From the NCBI RefSeq assembly GCF_011777505.1, contig NZ_JAATJT010000001.1:1-64000 (forward strand): a stretch of 64,000 nt of DNA. Direction: 5' to 3'. Each line of letters begins with the position of its first letter. Position 1 is the stretch's first letter. The translations under genes were made by a program, and so were the position numbers. The stretch is from Gaetbulibacter sp. S0825 (GTDB taxonomy: Bacteria > Bacteroidota > Bacteroidia > Flavobacteriales > Flavobacteriaceae). Shown one piece after another: positions 43,090 through 52,484 of this stretch. The notes under the pieces are model-generated. The model was not told the origin of the DNA. It saw nothing but the letters and a program-made list of their open reading frames with translations, and ran no database searches.

Positions 43090-44400
43090 ATGAGTAAGTC
43101 TATTTCTGGTTTTTCTAAACTATCTAAATCTAAAAAAATTGATTGGGTTGTCGATACTTATTTTTCTAATAAAGAAGAAGCTAAAACCATAATAAAACAG
43201 TATTGGAATGCCAACGACAAGTTGCAACAATTACATGACGAATTTATTGAAAACACTATTACTAATTACTACTTGCCATTAGGTATTGCGCCAAATTTCC
43301 TTGTAAACAATAATTTATATACCATCCCTATGGCTATCGAAGAAAGCTCGGTAGTTGCTGCTGCTAGTAAAGCTGCAAAATTTTGGTTAAATCGTGGAGG
43401 TTTTAAAACTGAGGTAATTTCAACTACTAAGATAGGGCAAGTTCATTTTACTTTCAACGGAGATTATAATATCCTAAAAAAATATTTCCAGCATATAAAA
43501 CCTCAATTAATTGCCAATGCTAAACCTATTACCAAAAACATGGAAAAGCGTGGTGGTGGTATTTTGGATATAAAATTAATTGATAAAACAAATTCGATTG
43601 CTAATTATTACCAATTGCATGCAACTTTCGAGACCTTGGATGCCATGGGAGCTAATTTCATTAATTCGTGCTTAGAAAGTTTTGCGAATACTTTTAAGAC
43701 TGAAGCAATATATTTTGATGGTATAAAAGATTCAGACATTGATATAGTAATGAGTATTCTTTCCAATTATGTTCCTGAATGTTTAGTTAGAGCTGAAGTA
43801 AGTTGTAAAGTAGAAGAGTTAAATGAAGATCCAAATGTTTCACCAGAAGACTTTGCTCATAAATTTATTCAAGCAGTGCAAATAGCTGAAGTAGAACCAT
43901 ACAGAGCAGTTACTCACAATAAAGGCATCATGAATGGTATTGATGCTGTTGTATTAGCCACAGGAAACGATTTTAGAGCTGTTGAAGCTGGTGTACACGC
44001 TTATGCATCAAGAAACGGCAGTTATTCCAGTTTAACCCACGCTAAAGTAGATAATGGTATTTTTAAGTTTTGGATTGAAATCCCTTTAGCTTTAGGAACG
44101 GTTGGTGGATTAACTGGTTTGCATCCTTTAGTAAAGTTATCTTTAGAAATGCTTAACAAACCTTCTGCCAAAGAACTTATGATGATTGTGGCAGTAGCTG
44201 GATTAGCACAAAACTTTGCTGCTCTTAGGTCGTTAACAACAACTGGAATACAACAAGGTCATATGAAAATGCATTTAATGAATATATTAAATCAGTTTAA
44301 TGCAAATGATAATGAGAAAACAACACTTATTGAACATTTTAAAACTAATGTAGTAACCCATAGTGCTGTTGTGGAGGCTATTGAAAACCTAAGACGTTAA
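43090..44400 (+). CDS. Hydroxymethylglutaryl-CoA reductase, class II type
   Basis: The 436-residue enzyme converts HMG-CoA to mevalonate. It shows LPLGIAPNFLVNN and the substrate-binding EESSVVAAASKAA near the N-terminus, TGNDFRAVEAG with the catalytic Asp, GTVGGLTGLHP, and GIQQGHMKMH with the late catalytic His. Length and motifs fit the class II enzyme, often labelled degradative but biosynthetic in bacteria that use mevalonate. The downstream kinase gene overlaps by one base (TAATG), so the pair supports mevalonate-based isoprenoid synthesis. Confidence 0.93.
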   Translation: MSKSISGFSKLSKSKKIDWVVDTYFSNKEEAKTIIKQYWNANDKLQQLHDEFIENTITNYYLPLGIAPNFLVNNNLYTIPMAIEESSVVAAASKAAKFWLNRGGFKTEVISTTKIGQVHFTFNGDYNILKKYFQHIKPQLIANAKPITKNMEKRGGGILDIKLIDKTNSIANYYQLHATFETLDAMGANFINSCLESFANTFKTEAIYFDGIKDSDIDIVMSILSNYVPECLVRAEVSCKVEELNEDPNVSPEDFAHKFIQAVQIAEVEPYRAVTHNKGIMNGIDAVVLATGNDFRAVEAGVHAYASRNGSYSSLTHAKVDNGIFKFWIEIPLALGTVGGLTGLHPLVKLSLEMLNKPSAKELMMIVAVAGLAQNFAALRSLTTTGIQQGHMKMHLMNILNQFNANDNEKTTLIEHFKTNVVTHSAVVEAIENLRR

Positions 44401-45311
44401 TGAGTCATTATTATAGCAACGGAAAATTATTAATTACTGGTGAATATACTGTTCTAGATGGAGCATTAGCTTTGGCAGTTCCAACTAAGTATGGACAATC
44501 TTTAACAGTTGCCCAAATTCCTGAAAATAATATTATATGGAAAAGTATTGATAGCGAAAACAACGTTTGGTTTGAAGATAGTTTCCCAATTGAGAAAATC
44601 GCTTCAGATTCCCTAAACCCTCTCAATGACGTTTCGAAAAGAATCGTTCAAATATTAAATGCAGCAAAACAACTAAATCCTAGTTTTTTGAATATAAAAA
44701 CTGGTTTCAGTGTTACTACTAAGCTCGATTTTCCAAAAAACTGGGGACTTGGTAGTTCTTCTACACTTATAAACAATATAGCCAATTGGGCAAAAGTTGA
44801 TGCTTACAGGTTATTAGAAATGACATTTGGAGGTAGTGGTTACGATATTGCTTGTGCTCAACACAGTAATTCCATTACGTATCAATTAAAAGATTCTCAC
44901 AGAGACGTTAATGATGTAGTGTTTAATCCAGAGTTTAAAGGTAATCTGTATTTTGTCCATTTAAATAAAAAACAAAATAGTCGTGAAGGAATTATTCAAT
45001 ATCATAAAAGCAAAGACGCAATCTCTTCTAAAATCAGTGATATAAATGATATCACAAATAAAATTATTGATTGTACATCATTAGGGGATTTTAATAAACT
45101 TATAGATTTGCATGAAACGATTGTAAGTTCCATTGTAAACCAACCAACAGTTAAAGATTTTCTTTTTAAAGACTTTAAAGGCTCTATTAAAAGTCTAGGT
45201 GCTTGGGGAGGTGATTTTATTTTAGTGAGTGCTTTAGATAATCCAAGTGCTTATTTTAAAGAAAAAGGTTATCCTACAATTATTCATTATAAAGATATGG
45301 TATTAAACTAA
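44400..45311 (+). CDS. GHMP kinase of the GYDIA type
   Basis: The 303-residue protein is a GHMP-superfamily kinase with YSNGKLLITGEYTVLDGA at the N-terminus, the phosphate-binding NWGLGSSSTLINN and the label motif GGSGYDIACAQ. It probably phosphorylates mevalonate or phosphomevalonate, judging from the fold and from coupling to HMG-CoA reductase; the exact step is not shown by the sequence. The start ATG shares one base with the upstream stop. A strong terminator begins at its stop codon. Confidence 0.92.
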   Translation: MSHYYSNGKLLITGEYTVLDGALALAVPTKYGQSLTVAQIPENNIIWKSIDSENNVWFEDSFPIEKIASDSLNPLNDVSKRIVQILNAAKQLNPSFLNIKTGFSVTTKLDFPKNWGLGSSSTLINNIANWAKVDAYRLLEMTFGGSGYDIACAQHSNSITYQLKDSHRDVNDVVFNPEFKGNLYFVHLNKKQNSREGIIQYHKSKDAISSKISDINDITNKIIDCTSLGDFNKLIDLHETIVSSIVNQPTVKDFLFKDFKGSIKSLGAWGGDFILVSALDNPSAYFKEKGYPTIIHYKDMVLN

Positions 45312-45341
45312 AAAGAGCTTCACATTGTGAAGCTCTTTTTT
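45311..45341. terminator. Bidirectional intrinsic terminator
   Basis: GAGCTTCAC (45315-45323) pairs with GTGAAGCTC (45327-45335) around a three-base loop, with A and T tracts on either side. It serves the kinase gene and the convergent ppiD-like gene. Confidence 0.93.
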
Positions 45342-45362
45342 ATTAATTATTGCAGCTATTTC

Positions 45363-47510
45363 TTAATAGAAAGTAGCTCTGTTATCCTCAATTTTAGCAG
45401 CCTTTTTTAATGCTTCTAATAATGCTGTATCTACAGTTGTAGCCTTAGCGGTTCCAATTCTATTTGCAGCAGCTTGATAATTTGGCAACTCAGGAGCTGG
45501 TGTTAATTTTGTTACTTGAACAATAAATACACCTGTGTTTCCTTGAATTGGTTTAGATACTGTTCCTTCACCTAATCCAAAAGCAGTTCCAACGACCATA
45601 GGTTCATTTCCAGCTCCAGATACTGTTGGGCTTTTCATAGTAACTGCTAATGCAGTTTGAACTGTTTGACTTTCACTAGCAGCTATGTCTTCTAAAGTAG
45701 CTCCAGAAATACGTGCTTTTATAAGTTCTGCTTTCTTTTGTTTTCTAATTTCTGGTAAAGCAGTAATAGATGCCTTTTCAGTACTCATTAACCCTTCTTC
45801 ATTAATTCCTGCTAATTGTACAATTGCATAACCTCCAGGTATATTAAATCTTTTAATGTCTCCAACTTTAATACCATCTTCATAAGCCCATCTTACAATA
45901 GCTCTTTGGCTACCCAAACCTGGAATAGCTTCGTCTAGTTCTTTAACAGCGCTTACTGGTTTTACAGTATAATCGCTTTCGCTTGCTACTTCTGCAAAAT
46001 TTCTATCTGCAACTGCTATTTCAAATTTTGATGTCTCGTTAAATACTCTATCAACCGTTGCATCAGAAGGTTCGATTTCTTTTGCTAAGTTACCAACCTT
46101 AATCGCTTTTTGTTTTTCTCCTTGACTTAATATTTCGATAACGTGATATCCAAAATCAGTTTTAACTACGTCTAAGGCTCTTACATTATTGTCGAATGCA
46201 AATGCTTTAAACTCTGGAGCCATTCCTGCAGTATATGCAAATTCAATTTCTCCATCATTTTGATTACTAACTAAATCTGACGATAATGTAAGTAAATCTT
46301 GAAATTTAGAACGATTGGATTTTACAACTCCTAAAATACTATCAGCAGTTGCTTTTGCTTCATCTTCTGTTTTTACAACATCTGGAGCAGCTTGTACAGC
46401 ACCTGCAAACGGAATTAAGATATGTCTTACTTTAACCGAGTCTGCTATTTGTTTAACATCTACAATCTTACTAATCATAAACATATTGTTATTCTTATAA
46501 GGACCGTAAGTTTCACCTTTGTTTAAGTTCCAAATGCTATCGGCGTGTTCAACTGGTAAATCTGATTTAAAGATAAAATCATTGTATAATTTAACTGCTG
46601 AATTTGCTGCTAAGAAACCTTCGTCATCAGTAGCGTTTTTAAATCCTATGACAGTTTCATCAACTTCTGGTGTTGTTGGGTTGTCTTCTTTTCCGTTTAA
46701 AACCTCAATCAATTCATTCTGAATTGCTGTTTCATCCTCTAAAGAAGGTTCTTCCATAAATTGCACAAAACGAATATCTCTAGATTCATCTACTTCGTAT
46801 TGGCTTTTGTTTTTACTTATATAGCTAGAAATATCAGACTTAGTAACTGTTATTGTACTATCTGCAATAGATGTGTAAGGGATTCTAACATATTTAAAAT
46901 CTACTTTGTCGTTTTCTAGTTTGTAATCTAATTCTCCTTCGGCTAGTGTTCCAGAAATACCAGCTTTAACCATGTTAAAGTATGTTTGTTGTTTTCCAGA
47001 AACTGCCATATTATTTTCATAATTGGTCCAAGCTTCATAGTTTATTGGAGAACCTCCTAATATAGCTGTTTGAGGAGAAATAGCTTTTAAGTTGGCAATA
47101 AATTCGTTTAATTTATTTTCATCATAAATACCATCTTCATTTTTAAACTCTTCAAAATTAGTTAAACCTAATTTTAACAAGTCTCTCATTTGGTCACGCT
47201 CTACAGTTAGCCCTAAAGCATCGTATTGCGCATTCATTACTGCATCGTTCACTTCTTGATCCCAAACTCTATTCATTGCTTGAGTAGCTGTTAGCGATCC
47301 TCCAAATTGACGTTGAGCATTTTCAACTTTAAGTTGAAAATCGGCACGGTCAATATCTTTACCATTAACGGTAGCGATTACGTTTTGTGACTTACTATTA
47401 AAGCCATCGGTATTTTTAAATAAATCGGCTAGGACAAAAGAGAAAAGTGCCATAGCGATTACTAAGATTAAAAATAACGATCGTTGTCTAATTTTATTTA
47501 AAATTGCCAT
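45363..47510 (-). CDS. Periplasmic peptidyl-prolyl isomerase, PpiD/SurA-like
   Basis: Start is ATG 47510 (MAILNKIRQRSLFLI), giving 715 residues; an in-frame start 54 bases earlier only adds a non-conserved leader. An N-terminal membrane helix (about 11-30) anchors the protein, followed by a SurA-type N-terminal helical region and a parvulin domain (about 345-450, VRHILIPF ... NDGEIEF ... FGYHVIEIL). A second, weaker region follows. It helps fold outer-membrane proteins in the periplasm. It is the last gene of a long minus-strand envelope block, after a 176-base gap with two inverted repeats. Confidence 0.92.
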   Translation of the reverse strand: MAILNKIRQRSLFLILVIAMALFSFVLADLFKNTDGFNSKSQNVIATVNGKDIDRADFQLKVENAQRQFGGSLTATQAMNRVWDQEVNDAVMNAQYDALGLTVERDQMRDLLKLGLTNFEEFKNEDGIYDENKLNEFIANLKAISPQTAILGGSPINYEAWTNYENNMAVSGKQQTYFNMVKAGISGTLAEGELDYKLENDKVDFKYVRIPYTSIADSTITVTKSDISSYISKNKSQYEVDESRDIRFVQFMEEPSLEDETAIQNELIEVLNGKEDNPTTPEVDETVIGFKNATDDEGFLAANSAVKLYNDFIFKSDLPVEHADSIWNLNKGETYGPYKNNNMFMISKIVDVKQIADSVKVRHILIPFAGAVQAAPDVVKTEDEAKATADSILGVVKSNRSKFQDLLTLSSDLVSNQNDGEIEFAYTAGMAPEFKAFAFDNNVRALDVVKTDFGYHVIEILSQGEKQKAIKVGNLAKEIEPSDATVDRVFNETSKFEIAVADRNFAEVASESDYTVKPVSAVKELDEAIPGLGSQRAIVRWAYEDGIKVGDIKRFNIPGGYAIVQLAGINEEGLMSTEKASITALPEIRKQKKAELIKARISGATLEDIAASESQTVQTALAVTMKSPTVSGAGNEPMVVGTAFGLGEGTVSKPIQGNTGVFIVQVTKLTPAPELPNYQAAANRIGTAKATTVDTALLEALKKAAKIEDNRATFY

Positions 47511-47602
47511 AAATACTATAAATTTTAAGTAACCTTTTTTGGGGTTTAACATATAGATCAACACATACGAAAAATAGGTAAGTGATGATCTTTAATTAAC
47601 TT

Positions 47603-47656
47603 CGATAAAATATCGTGCGCGAAAATACCATTTTCTGCTTAATAATAAAAGCAGAA
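47603..47656. repeat. Two inverted repeats upstream of the ppiD-like gene
   Basis: CGATA-AAA-TATCG (47603-47615) and TTCTGCTT-N8-AAGCAGAA (47633-47656) lie between the CNNM-type gene and the ppiD-like gene. Neither has a T-tract on either side, so they are not clear terminators. They could be an operator and a leader hairpin. Confidence 0.4.
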
Positions 47657-47686
47657 CAACGTATTAATTGCGCTGTTGTAAGATTT

Positions 47687-48973
47687 TTAATCGTCTTTGA
47701 TAATGCGAAGGGAGACAATTTCTATTTTAGTATTGGAGACCTCTAAAATTGTAAACAAATAGTTGTCTATGGCTACTTTTTCGTTTTGCTGCGGAATTTC
47801 CTCTGTGCTATTAACAATTAAGCCTCCAAGGGTTTCATAATTTTCGTTTTCCGGCAAATCAAGTTTATAGGTCTCGTTAATGTAGTCTACATCCAATCTT
47901 GCAGAAAAATTAAATTCTGTATCGCTAATTTTTTCTTCTAGTAGTTCAATCGTATCATGTTCGTCTTCTATTTCGCCAAATAGTTCTTCAACAATGTCTT
48001 CAATGGTCATGATTCCTGAAGTCCCTCCATATTCATCTAGCACCACCGAAACACTCTTGCGTTTTTTAGTAAGTACATTTAAAACATCCTTAATTAACAT
48101 GGTTTCTGGAACAAATTCTACTGGTATAATAATAGATTTTATAGTTTTAGGATTTTTAAAAAGATCGAAAGAATGTACATACCCCAAAATATCATCAATG
48201 GTATCTTTGTATACTAGAATTTTGGAATGTCCTGTGGATGTAAAAAGCTCGTTTAGGGTCTGTATTTTATCATGAATCTCTACTGCAACTAACTCAGTAC
48301 GTGGGATCATTACCTCTCGAGATTTTACTTCGGAAAACTCCAAAGCATTTTGGAAAATTTGAATTTCACTATCTACATCGTCATCATCTTCAACCGATTC
48401 CATCTGTTCACTAATGTAATGTCCTAATTCTACTTTTGTAAATGCTAATTGTACTTGATCACCATCTGTTTTAAAAAAGGTTTTTAATACCATATCCGAA
48501 ATCCAAATAACAAAATCAGAAATTAATGAAAACAGTAAGAAAAACACATATGCTGGAATAGAAAACAGCTTTAATAGCAAGTTAGAATATATTTGAAAGA
48601 AGACTTTTGGTAAAAACTCAGCGGTAATTAGTATTATTAAAGTGGAGATTATGGTTTGCGTAAATAGACTAAAATCTGTAATTAATGCACTAAGAAAAGC
48701 ATTGCTAAGTGTCATGTCTTGAAACCACGCCATTAACATATCTCCCATATAAAAGCCATAAATAACCAATGCAATATTGTTTCCAATAAGCATGGTGGCA
48801 ATAAATTTTGAAGGTTTTGCTGTAAGTCTTGTAAGTATTTTGGCTAGAAAACCACTTTGTTTTTTTTCTATTTCAATATGAATCTTGTTTGAAGATACAT
48901 AGGCTATTTCCATTCCTGAAAAAAATGCTGAAAACAGCAGAGAGATAATAATAATTAGGATTTCGGAACTCAT
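47687..48973 (-). CDS. CNNM/CorC-type transporter with CBS domains (hemolysin family)
   Basis: The 428-residue protein has an N-terminal DUF21 domain with four helices (about 1-160, FFSGMEIAYVSSNKI), an acidic segment, two CBS domains (about 200-330; REVMIPRTELVAVE and VSVVLDEYGGTSGIMTIEDIVEELFGEI) and a CorC/HlyC C-terminal domain. Members are linked to magnesium or cobalt export; the name hemolysin is historical. It is four bases from the small membrane protein gene upstream and is part of the coaX to ppiD block. Confidence 0.94.
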   Translation of the reverse strand: MSSEILIIIISLLFSAFFSGMEIAYVSSNKIHIEIEKKQSGFLAKILTRLTAKPSKFIATMLIGNNIALVIYGFYMGDMLMAWFQDMTLSNAFLSALITDFSLFTQTIISTLIILITAEFLPKVFFQIYSNLLLKLFSIPAYVFFLLFSLISDFVIWISDMVLKTFFKTDGDQVQLAFTKVELGHYISEQMESVEDDDDVDSEIQIFQNALEFSEVKSREVMIPRTELVAVEIHDKIQTLNELFTSTGHSKILVYKDTIDDILGYVHSFDLFKNPKTIKSIIIPVEFVPETMLIKDVLNVLTKKRKSVSVVLDEYGGTSGIMTIEDIVEELFGEIEDEHDTIELLEEKISDTEFNFSARLDVDYINETYKLDLPENENYETLGGLIVNSTEEIPQQNEKVAIDNYLFTILEVSNTKIEIVSLRIIKDD

Positions 48974-48976
48974 TTT

Positions 48977-49168
48977 TTAAAGCTTTCCTCTATCCTCGAA
49001 ACGCTTTCTGAATTTCTTTCTAAAAAAGAACATAAAAATTGCTAAAGTTGCAAGAGCCAATGATAAATATGGGCTTTTTTCTTCTACATTCCAGTTGCTT
49101 ATAGCATCGTATATAAACAATACTGCGAAAATTAAATATGCATATTGGAAAAGCTGTAATACTTTCAT
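48977..49168 (-). CDS. Small two-helix membrane protein
   Basis: The 63-residue protein has two hydrophobic helices (about 5-22 and 33-50) and a basic C-terminal tail (FRKKFRKRFEDRGKL), which should face the cytoplasm. It stands between lptC and the CNNM-type gene, three bases from the latter, and is probably co-transcribed with them. I know of no function. Confidence 0.8.
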   Translation of the reverse strand: MKVLQLFQYAYLIFAVLFIYDAISNWNVEEKSPYLSLALATLAIFMFFFRKKFRKRFEDRGKL

Positions 49169-49221
49169 TACTAATAATGAGTTAGTGATTGTTGTAAATT
49201 ATAACAACACAAAGATAACAA

Positions 49222-49776
49222 TTATTCGTCTAAATAAATGGTGCCAGAATACTCTAAAACGTTGGCAATTGTAAAATCTTTATTTGCATCGAAACCTGTT
49301 CCCAAATCAATAGCGTCTTTTCTACGAAACCTTACAGGCTTGTTTGTAAACATCCATTCACGTTTTTGATCATAAAACAATTGCTCGGTAAATAAGGTGT
49401 CATTACTCTGAGTTGCTACCACAACATTTCCTTGAAGATCTATTAAATCGGTGTCATTATATATCATAGCAAAATCTGCTACCACATTATTTTTATTGCC
49501 TTTTTCATCGTAAATAGTGAAGTTGATACCTTGTGGGAATTCGACAAAAGAAAACGCTCTGTTTGAGAAATCTAACATTTTAGGACTTATTAAATGTGAT
49601 TTAAGTCTTCCTGAATCAGTATATTTTGTATTGATGTTTTCTGCTTCGGTTATTGGTTTATCACTTAAAAGCCCAATTTTTTGTACCTCTTTAAAGTTGT
49701 CTTTACATGAAAAAAACATGGTCACAGTTAAAACTGTGACCATGCAAATAATACTATTTTTTACTATTGAATCCAT
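49222..49776 (-). CDS. lptC: LPS export protein LptC
   Basis: The 184-residue protein has a lipoprotein-like signal (Cys24 in FFSC), not a classical uncleaved anchor, and a beta-jellyroll domain: KYTDSGRLKSHLISPKM, FVEFPQGINFTIYDEKG, NVVADFAMIYNDTDLIDLQGNVVV, then LFTEQLFYDQKREWMFTNKPVRF. LptC passes lipopolysaccharide from the LptBFG complex to LptA across the periplasm. Its ATG shares one base with the stop of the TPR gene upstream. In Bacteroidota it is often found in this coaX block. Confidence 0.92.
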   Translation of the reverse strand: MDSIVKNSIICMVTVLTVTMFFSCKDNFKEVQKIGLLSDKPITEAENINTKYTDSGRLKSHLISPKMLDFSNRAFSFVEFPQGINFTIYDEKGNKNNVVADFAMIYNDTDLIDLQGNVVVATQSNDTLFTEQLFYDQKREWMFTNKPVRFRRKDAIDLGTGFDANKDFTIANVLEYSGTIYLDE

Positions 49777-51170
49777 TAAAGGTTTGGCACTTTTACACTT
49801 CTACCAATCCAACATCCAATTTTAATTGTTTCTCCAGCATTACCTTTAGTGAATATTTCACTCTTAGTAGGTGCTTTAGCAATGTAATTTGCAACATTTT
49901 GAGACGCCGCTTTCTTTAAGTTAGGATCTACTCTACCAGCTTTTCTTGCTTCTTGAGCAGCTAACCAATACACAGCTCTTTTACTAAAGTTGTCTGTACC
50001 ACAACTATTAGCACTTGCAGCGTACATTTGTGCTATAGCTAAATGTGCTCTACCCATTGATGGGTTTGCAGCAAGTACTTTTTGGTAATACGTTCTTGCT
50101 TGACCATAGCTTCCTTTTTTCTTGAATCCAGCAGCAATTCTGTATAAAATCTTTGCTTTTTCAAAGTTATCTGCTTCTAAATCTACCGCTTGATTGTAAA
50201 ATGTTAAAGCGGCAGCACTATCACCTTCTTTATCTTTTAAGATCCCTAAATAATATGCAGTAGAAGCATTAGGCTCTAAGTTGTTTTTTTGCTCTACAAT
50301 TTTAACAAATAATGGATCGTCTGTACACTCCTTAGTATACAACCTGTTCATAGCTCTTTGTAACCATAAACCATCATTTTTATTCTCTTCATAGTTTCTA
50401 TTATAAAGAGGAATTAAGTTCTCGCAGTTAGCACGGTCACCTAAATCTCTATCCATTCCAGAAGCAATTTGATCGTAAGCTCTTAAAAAGCTGGTATATG
50501 ACCTAACCTTTTTAGCATCACTTGAGCTTAATTTTGGAGGATCTGCATCTGTATCATCATCAGCAGGTACATACTTATTTAATAGATTAGTATAGTGTTT
50601 AATCTCTGCTTCAATTTTCTCAGAAACTTCATCGTACTTAGTAAATAATACTTCTGCAGGTTTTTTACCATCATCATATAAATTTACCATTAACTTAAAA
50701 TACGTGTATAAAGACTTTGGGTTTTTAAATGTTTCGGCATCTGTTTTGAAAGCATTGTCAAAGCAATCGTACAATTGACTATCAGTCATTTGCAATTCAT
50801 CTTTGTAATCATATTGTAATTGGCAAGCTTTTGCTAAAAACTCTCCTTCAGGCGTTTTGTTGGCAAAGTGCTCACGTCTTTCATCCCACATTTTAACTAG
50901 GTCTTTAATAAAGCCTACTTTTTCTGCTCCAGAAGATTTTTCAATTTTATAATCTAGGATACGTTCACCATAGGTGAAAATTGCTCTGTTAAACTTTGGG
51001 TTTCTTTGTCTTAATTCCATCCATGGACCATAAGCAGCATCATAATTTTTAGCTTTTGCATATTCACTAAAAATTGACAATGTGTTCATGTCTTCCTCTT
51101 GACTTTGCGCATTAATTGCGTTAAACCCAAGAAAAAGCATTGCTATTAACAGTGTAATTTTCGTCTTCAT
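49776..51170 (-). CDS. Exported TPR protein
   Basis: The 464-residue protein has a signal peptide (MKTKITLLIAMLFLGFNAINAQ) and is largely helical. Tetratricopeptide units are visible in the second half (ASTAYYLGILKDKEGDSAAALTFYNQAVDLEAD and AKILYRIAAGFKKKGSYGQARTYYQKVLAANP). TPRs mediate protein contacts; in this block, between an outer-membrane beta-barrel protein and LptC, it may act in envelope assembly. The extreme C-terminus (TKGNAGETIKIGCWIGRSVKVPN) is a conserved-looking tail. The function is unproven. Confidence 0.85.
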   Translation of the reverse strand: MKTKITLLIAMLFLGFNAINAQSQEEDMNTLSIFSEYAKAKNYDAAYGPWMELRQRNPKFNRAIFTYGERILDYKIEKSSGAEKVGFIKDLVKMWDERREHFANKTPEGEFLAKACQLQYDYKDELQMTDSQLYDCFDNAFKTDAETFKNPKSLYTYFKLMVNLYDDGKKPAEVLFTKYDEVSEKIEAEIKHYTNLLNKYVPADDDTDADPPKLSSSDAKKVRSYTSFLRAYDQIASGMDRDLGDRANCENLIPLYNRNYEENKNDGLWLQRAMNRLYTKECTDDPLFVKIVEQKNNLEPNASTAYYLGILKDKEGDSAAALTFYNQAVDLEADNFEKAKILYRIAAGFKKKGSYGQARTYYQKVLAANPSMGRAHLAIAQMYAASANSCGTDNFSKRAVYWLAAQEARKAGRVDPNLKKAASQNVANYIAKAPTKSEIFTKGNAGETIKIGCWIGRSVKVPNL

Positions 51171-51185
51171 AATTCTAGTTATTAA

Positions 51186-52484
51186 TTAGTTATACTTTCT
51201 TTTTTCAAACCACCTATCGTTTAATGATAGGCTAAGCTGGAAATTTACAAAATTTTCTTTTACTAAATTTTGGTTTATTGTTCCTCTTTGTCCAACTTCA
51301 ATTCCGATGTTTACATTAGAGAATACATTTCCAACTGGTAATCCTACTCCAAAAGACATGCCAAACTCATCTATTGATTCATTCTCTATTTTTAATCCAG
51401 TGTTTTCAAATCTAAATCCAGCTCTGTAAACGACTCTTTTCCAGTAAGTAAAAGAGTTGAACTGTGGTATTAAAAAGCCACCAACAGATATTGTAGAGGC
51501 GTCTTGATAAGTAGCATTATCAAAAGTAAATATCTCGCTTGAGAATTCACTGGTTTTCAACATTGTGTATTCTGCACCTAAAAACCATTTTCTTGGCTGT
51601 CCTATACCAACTCCTAAAGCAGTTTTGGTTGGCAATGATAGTACTGTTTTGTCTAACCCTAGTGCTCCAAGGTCTGTTTCAATTTCATTTACGGGAAATT
51701 CTTGTCCAGTAGAACTCACTAAAACACTTGCAAACGTTCTTTGATTTGTAGAAGTTAAATCTGCTTTTGGAGAAAAAGTAATAGACGATGTTAATTGCAA
51801 TTTCTCTGAGACCATTGGTGTGTATGTAAGTCCGAAATTAAAATTCAATCCGCTTAAATCTGATCTGTTTACCTCTCTACTGTGATATTGCAATGGGTTT
51901 CCTTCATCATCATATCTAAAATTAACAACGCTATTTTGAAGGTTCCCAAAATTATAGCTAGCATCAACACCAACGCTTAAATCTTTTGTAAGTAAATAAC
52001 CAACTCCTAGAAACGCTTTGTTTACACCTCCTTCGCCTCTATATTTATATTCTAAAAAATCCTCATCATTTATAGATTCCAGCTTATACCCAACGGATGT
52101 GTAAGGCATTAACCCAATACCAATACCTAATCTTCCCATCGGAATTGATAATGCTAAATAATCGAAAGTTGCGGCGTTAGCTTTATCGGATGCTGTATTG
52201 GTTTTTAAAGTCGTGTTTGAGCTGCTCCCTCCAACAGCAAATTTCACAATGTGACCTTCGCCTGTTGACTTTATAAACCTTCCAGCATAGGACGCTGGAT
52301 TACGTAAATTAACATGAATGCTATCAGTAAAAATACTTAAACCTCCCATACTCACATTTTCGACAGTACCTTTAAATTTTAAACTTCCTAATCCATAAAA
52401 TGAATATGGAGAGGTTGTTCCTTCTTGAGCATGACTATTTATTGCTAAAAATGCAATACATACTAAACAGATTTTTTTAATCAT
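51186..52484 (-). CDS. Outer-membrane beta-barrel protein
   Basis: The 432-residue protein has a signal peptide (MIKKICLVCIAFLAINSHAQ), then GTTSPYSFYGLGSLKF and regularly alternating amphipathic strands ending in VNFQLSLSLNDRWFEKRKYN. The composition (Gly, Ser, Tyr, Phe) and the mid-chain GVGYLLTKDLSVGVDASYNFG fit an OmpP1/FadL-like or PorV-like outer-membrane barrel. The gene overlaps coaX by four bases (ATGA), a coupling I believe recurs in this phylum. Its role may be in transport or assembly, but the sequence does not tell. Confidence 0.8.
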   Translation of the reverse strand: MIKKICLVCIAFLAINSHAQEGTTSPYSFYGLGSLKFKGTVENVSMGGLSIFTDSIHVNLRNPASYAGRFIKSTGEGHIVKFAVGGSSSNTTLKTNTASDKANAATFDYLALSIPMGRLGIGIGLMPYTSVGYKLESINDEDFLEYKYRGEGGVNKAFLGVGYLLTKDLSVGVDASYNFGNLQNSVVNFRYDDEGNPLQYHSREVNRSDLSGLNFNFGLTYTPMVSEKLQLTSSITFSPKADLTSTNQRTFASVLVSSTGQEFPVNEIETDLGALGLDKTVLSLPTKTALGVGIGQPRKWFLGAEYTMLKTSEFSSEIFTFDNATYQDASTISVGGFLIPQFNSFTYWKRVVYRAGFRFENTGLKIENESIDEFGMSFGVGLPVGNVFSNVNIGIEVGQRGTINQNLVKENFVNFQLSLSLNDRWFEKRKYN

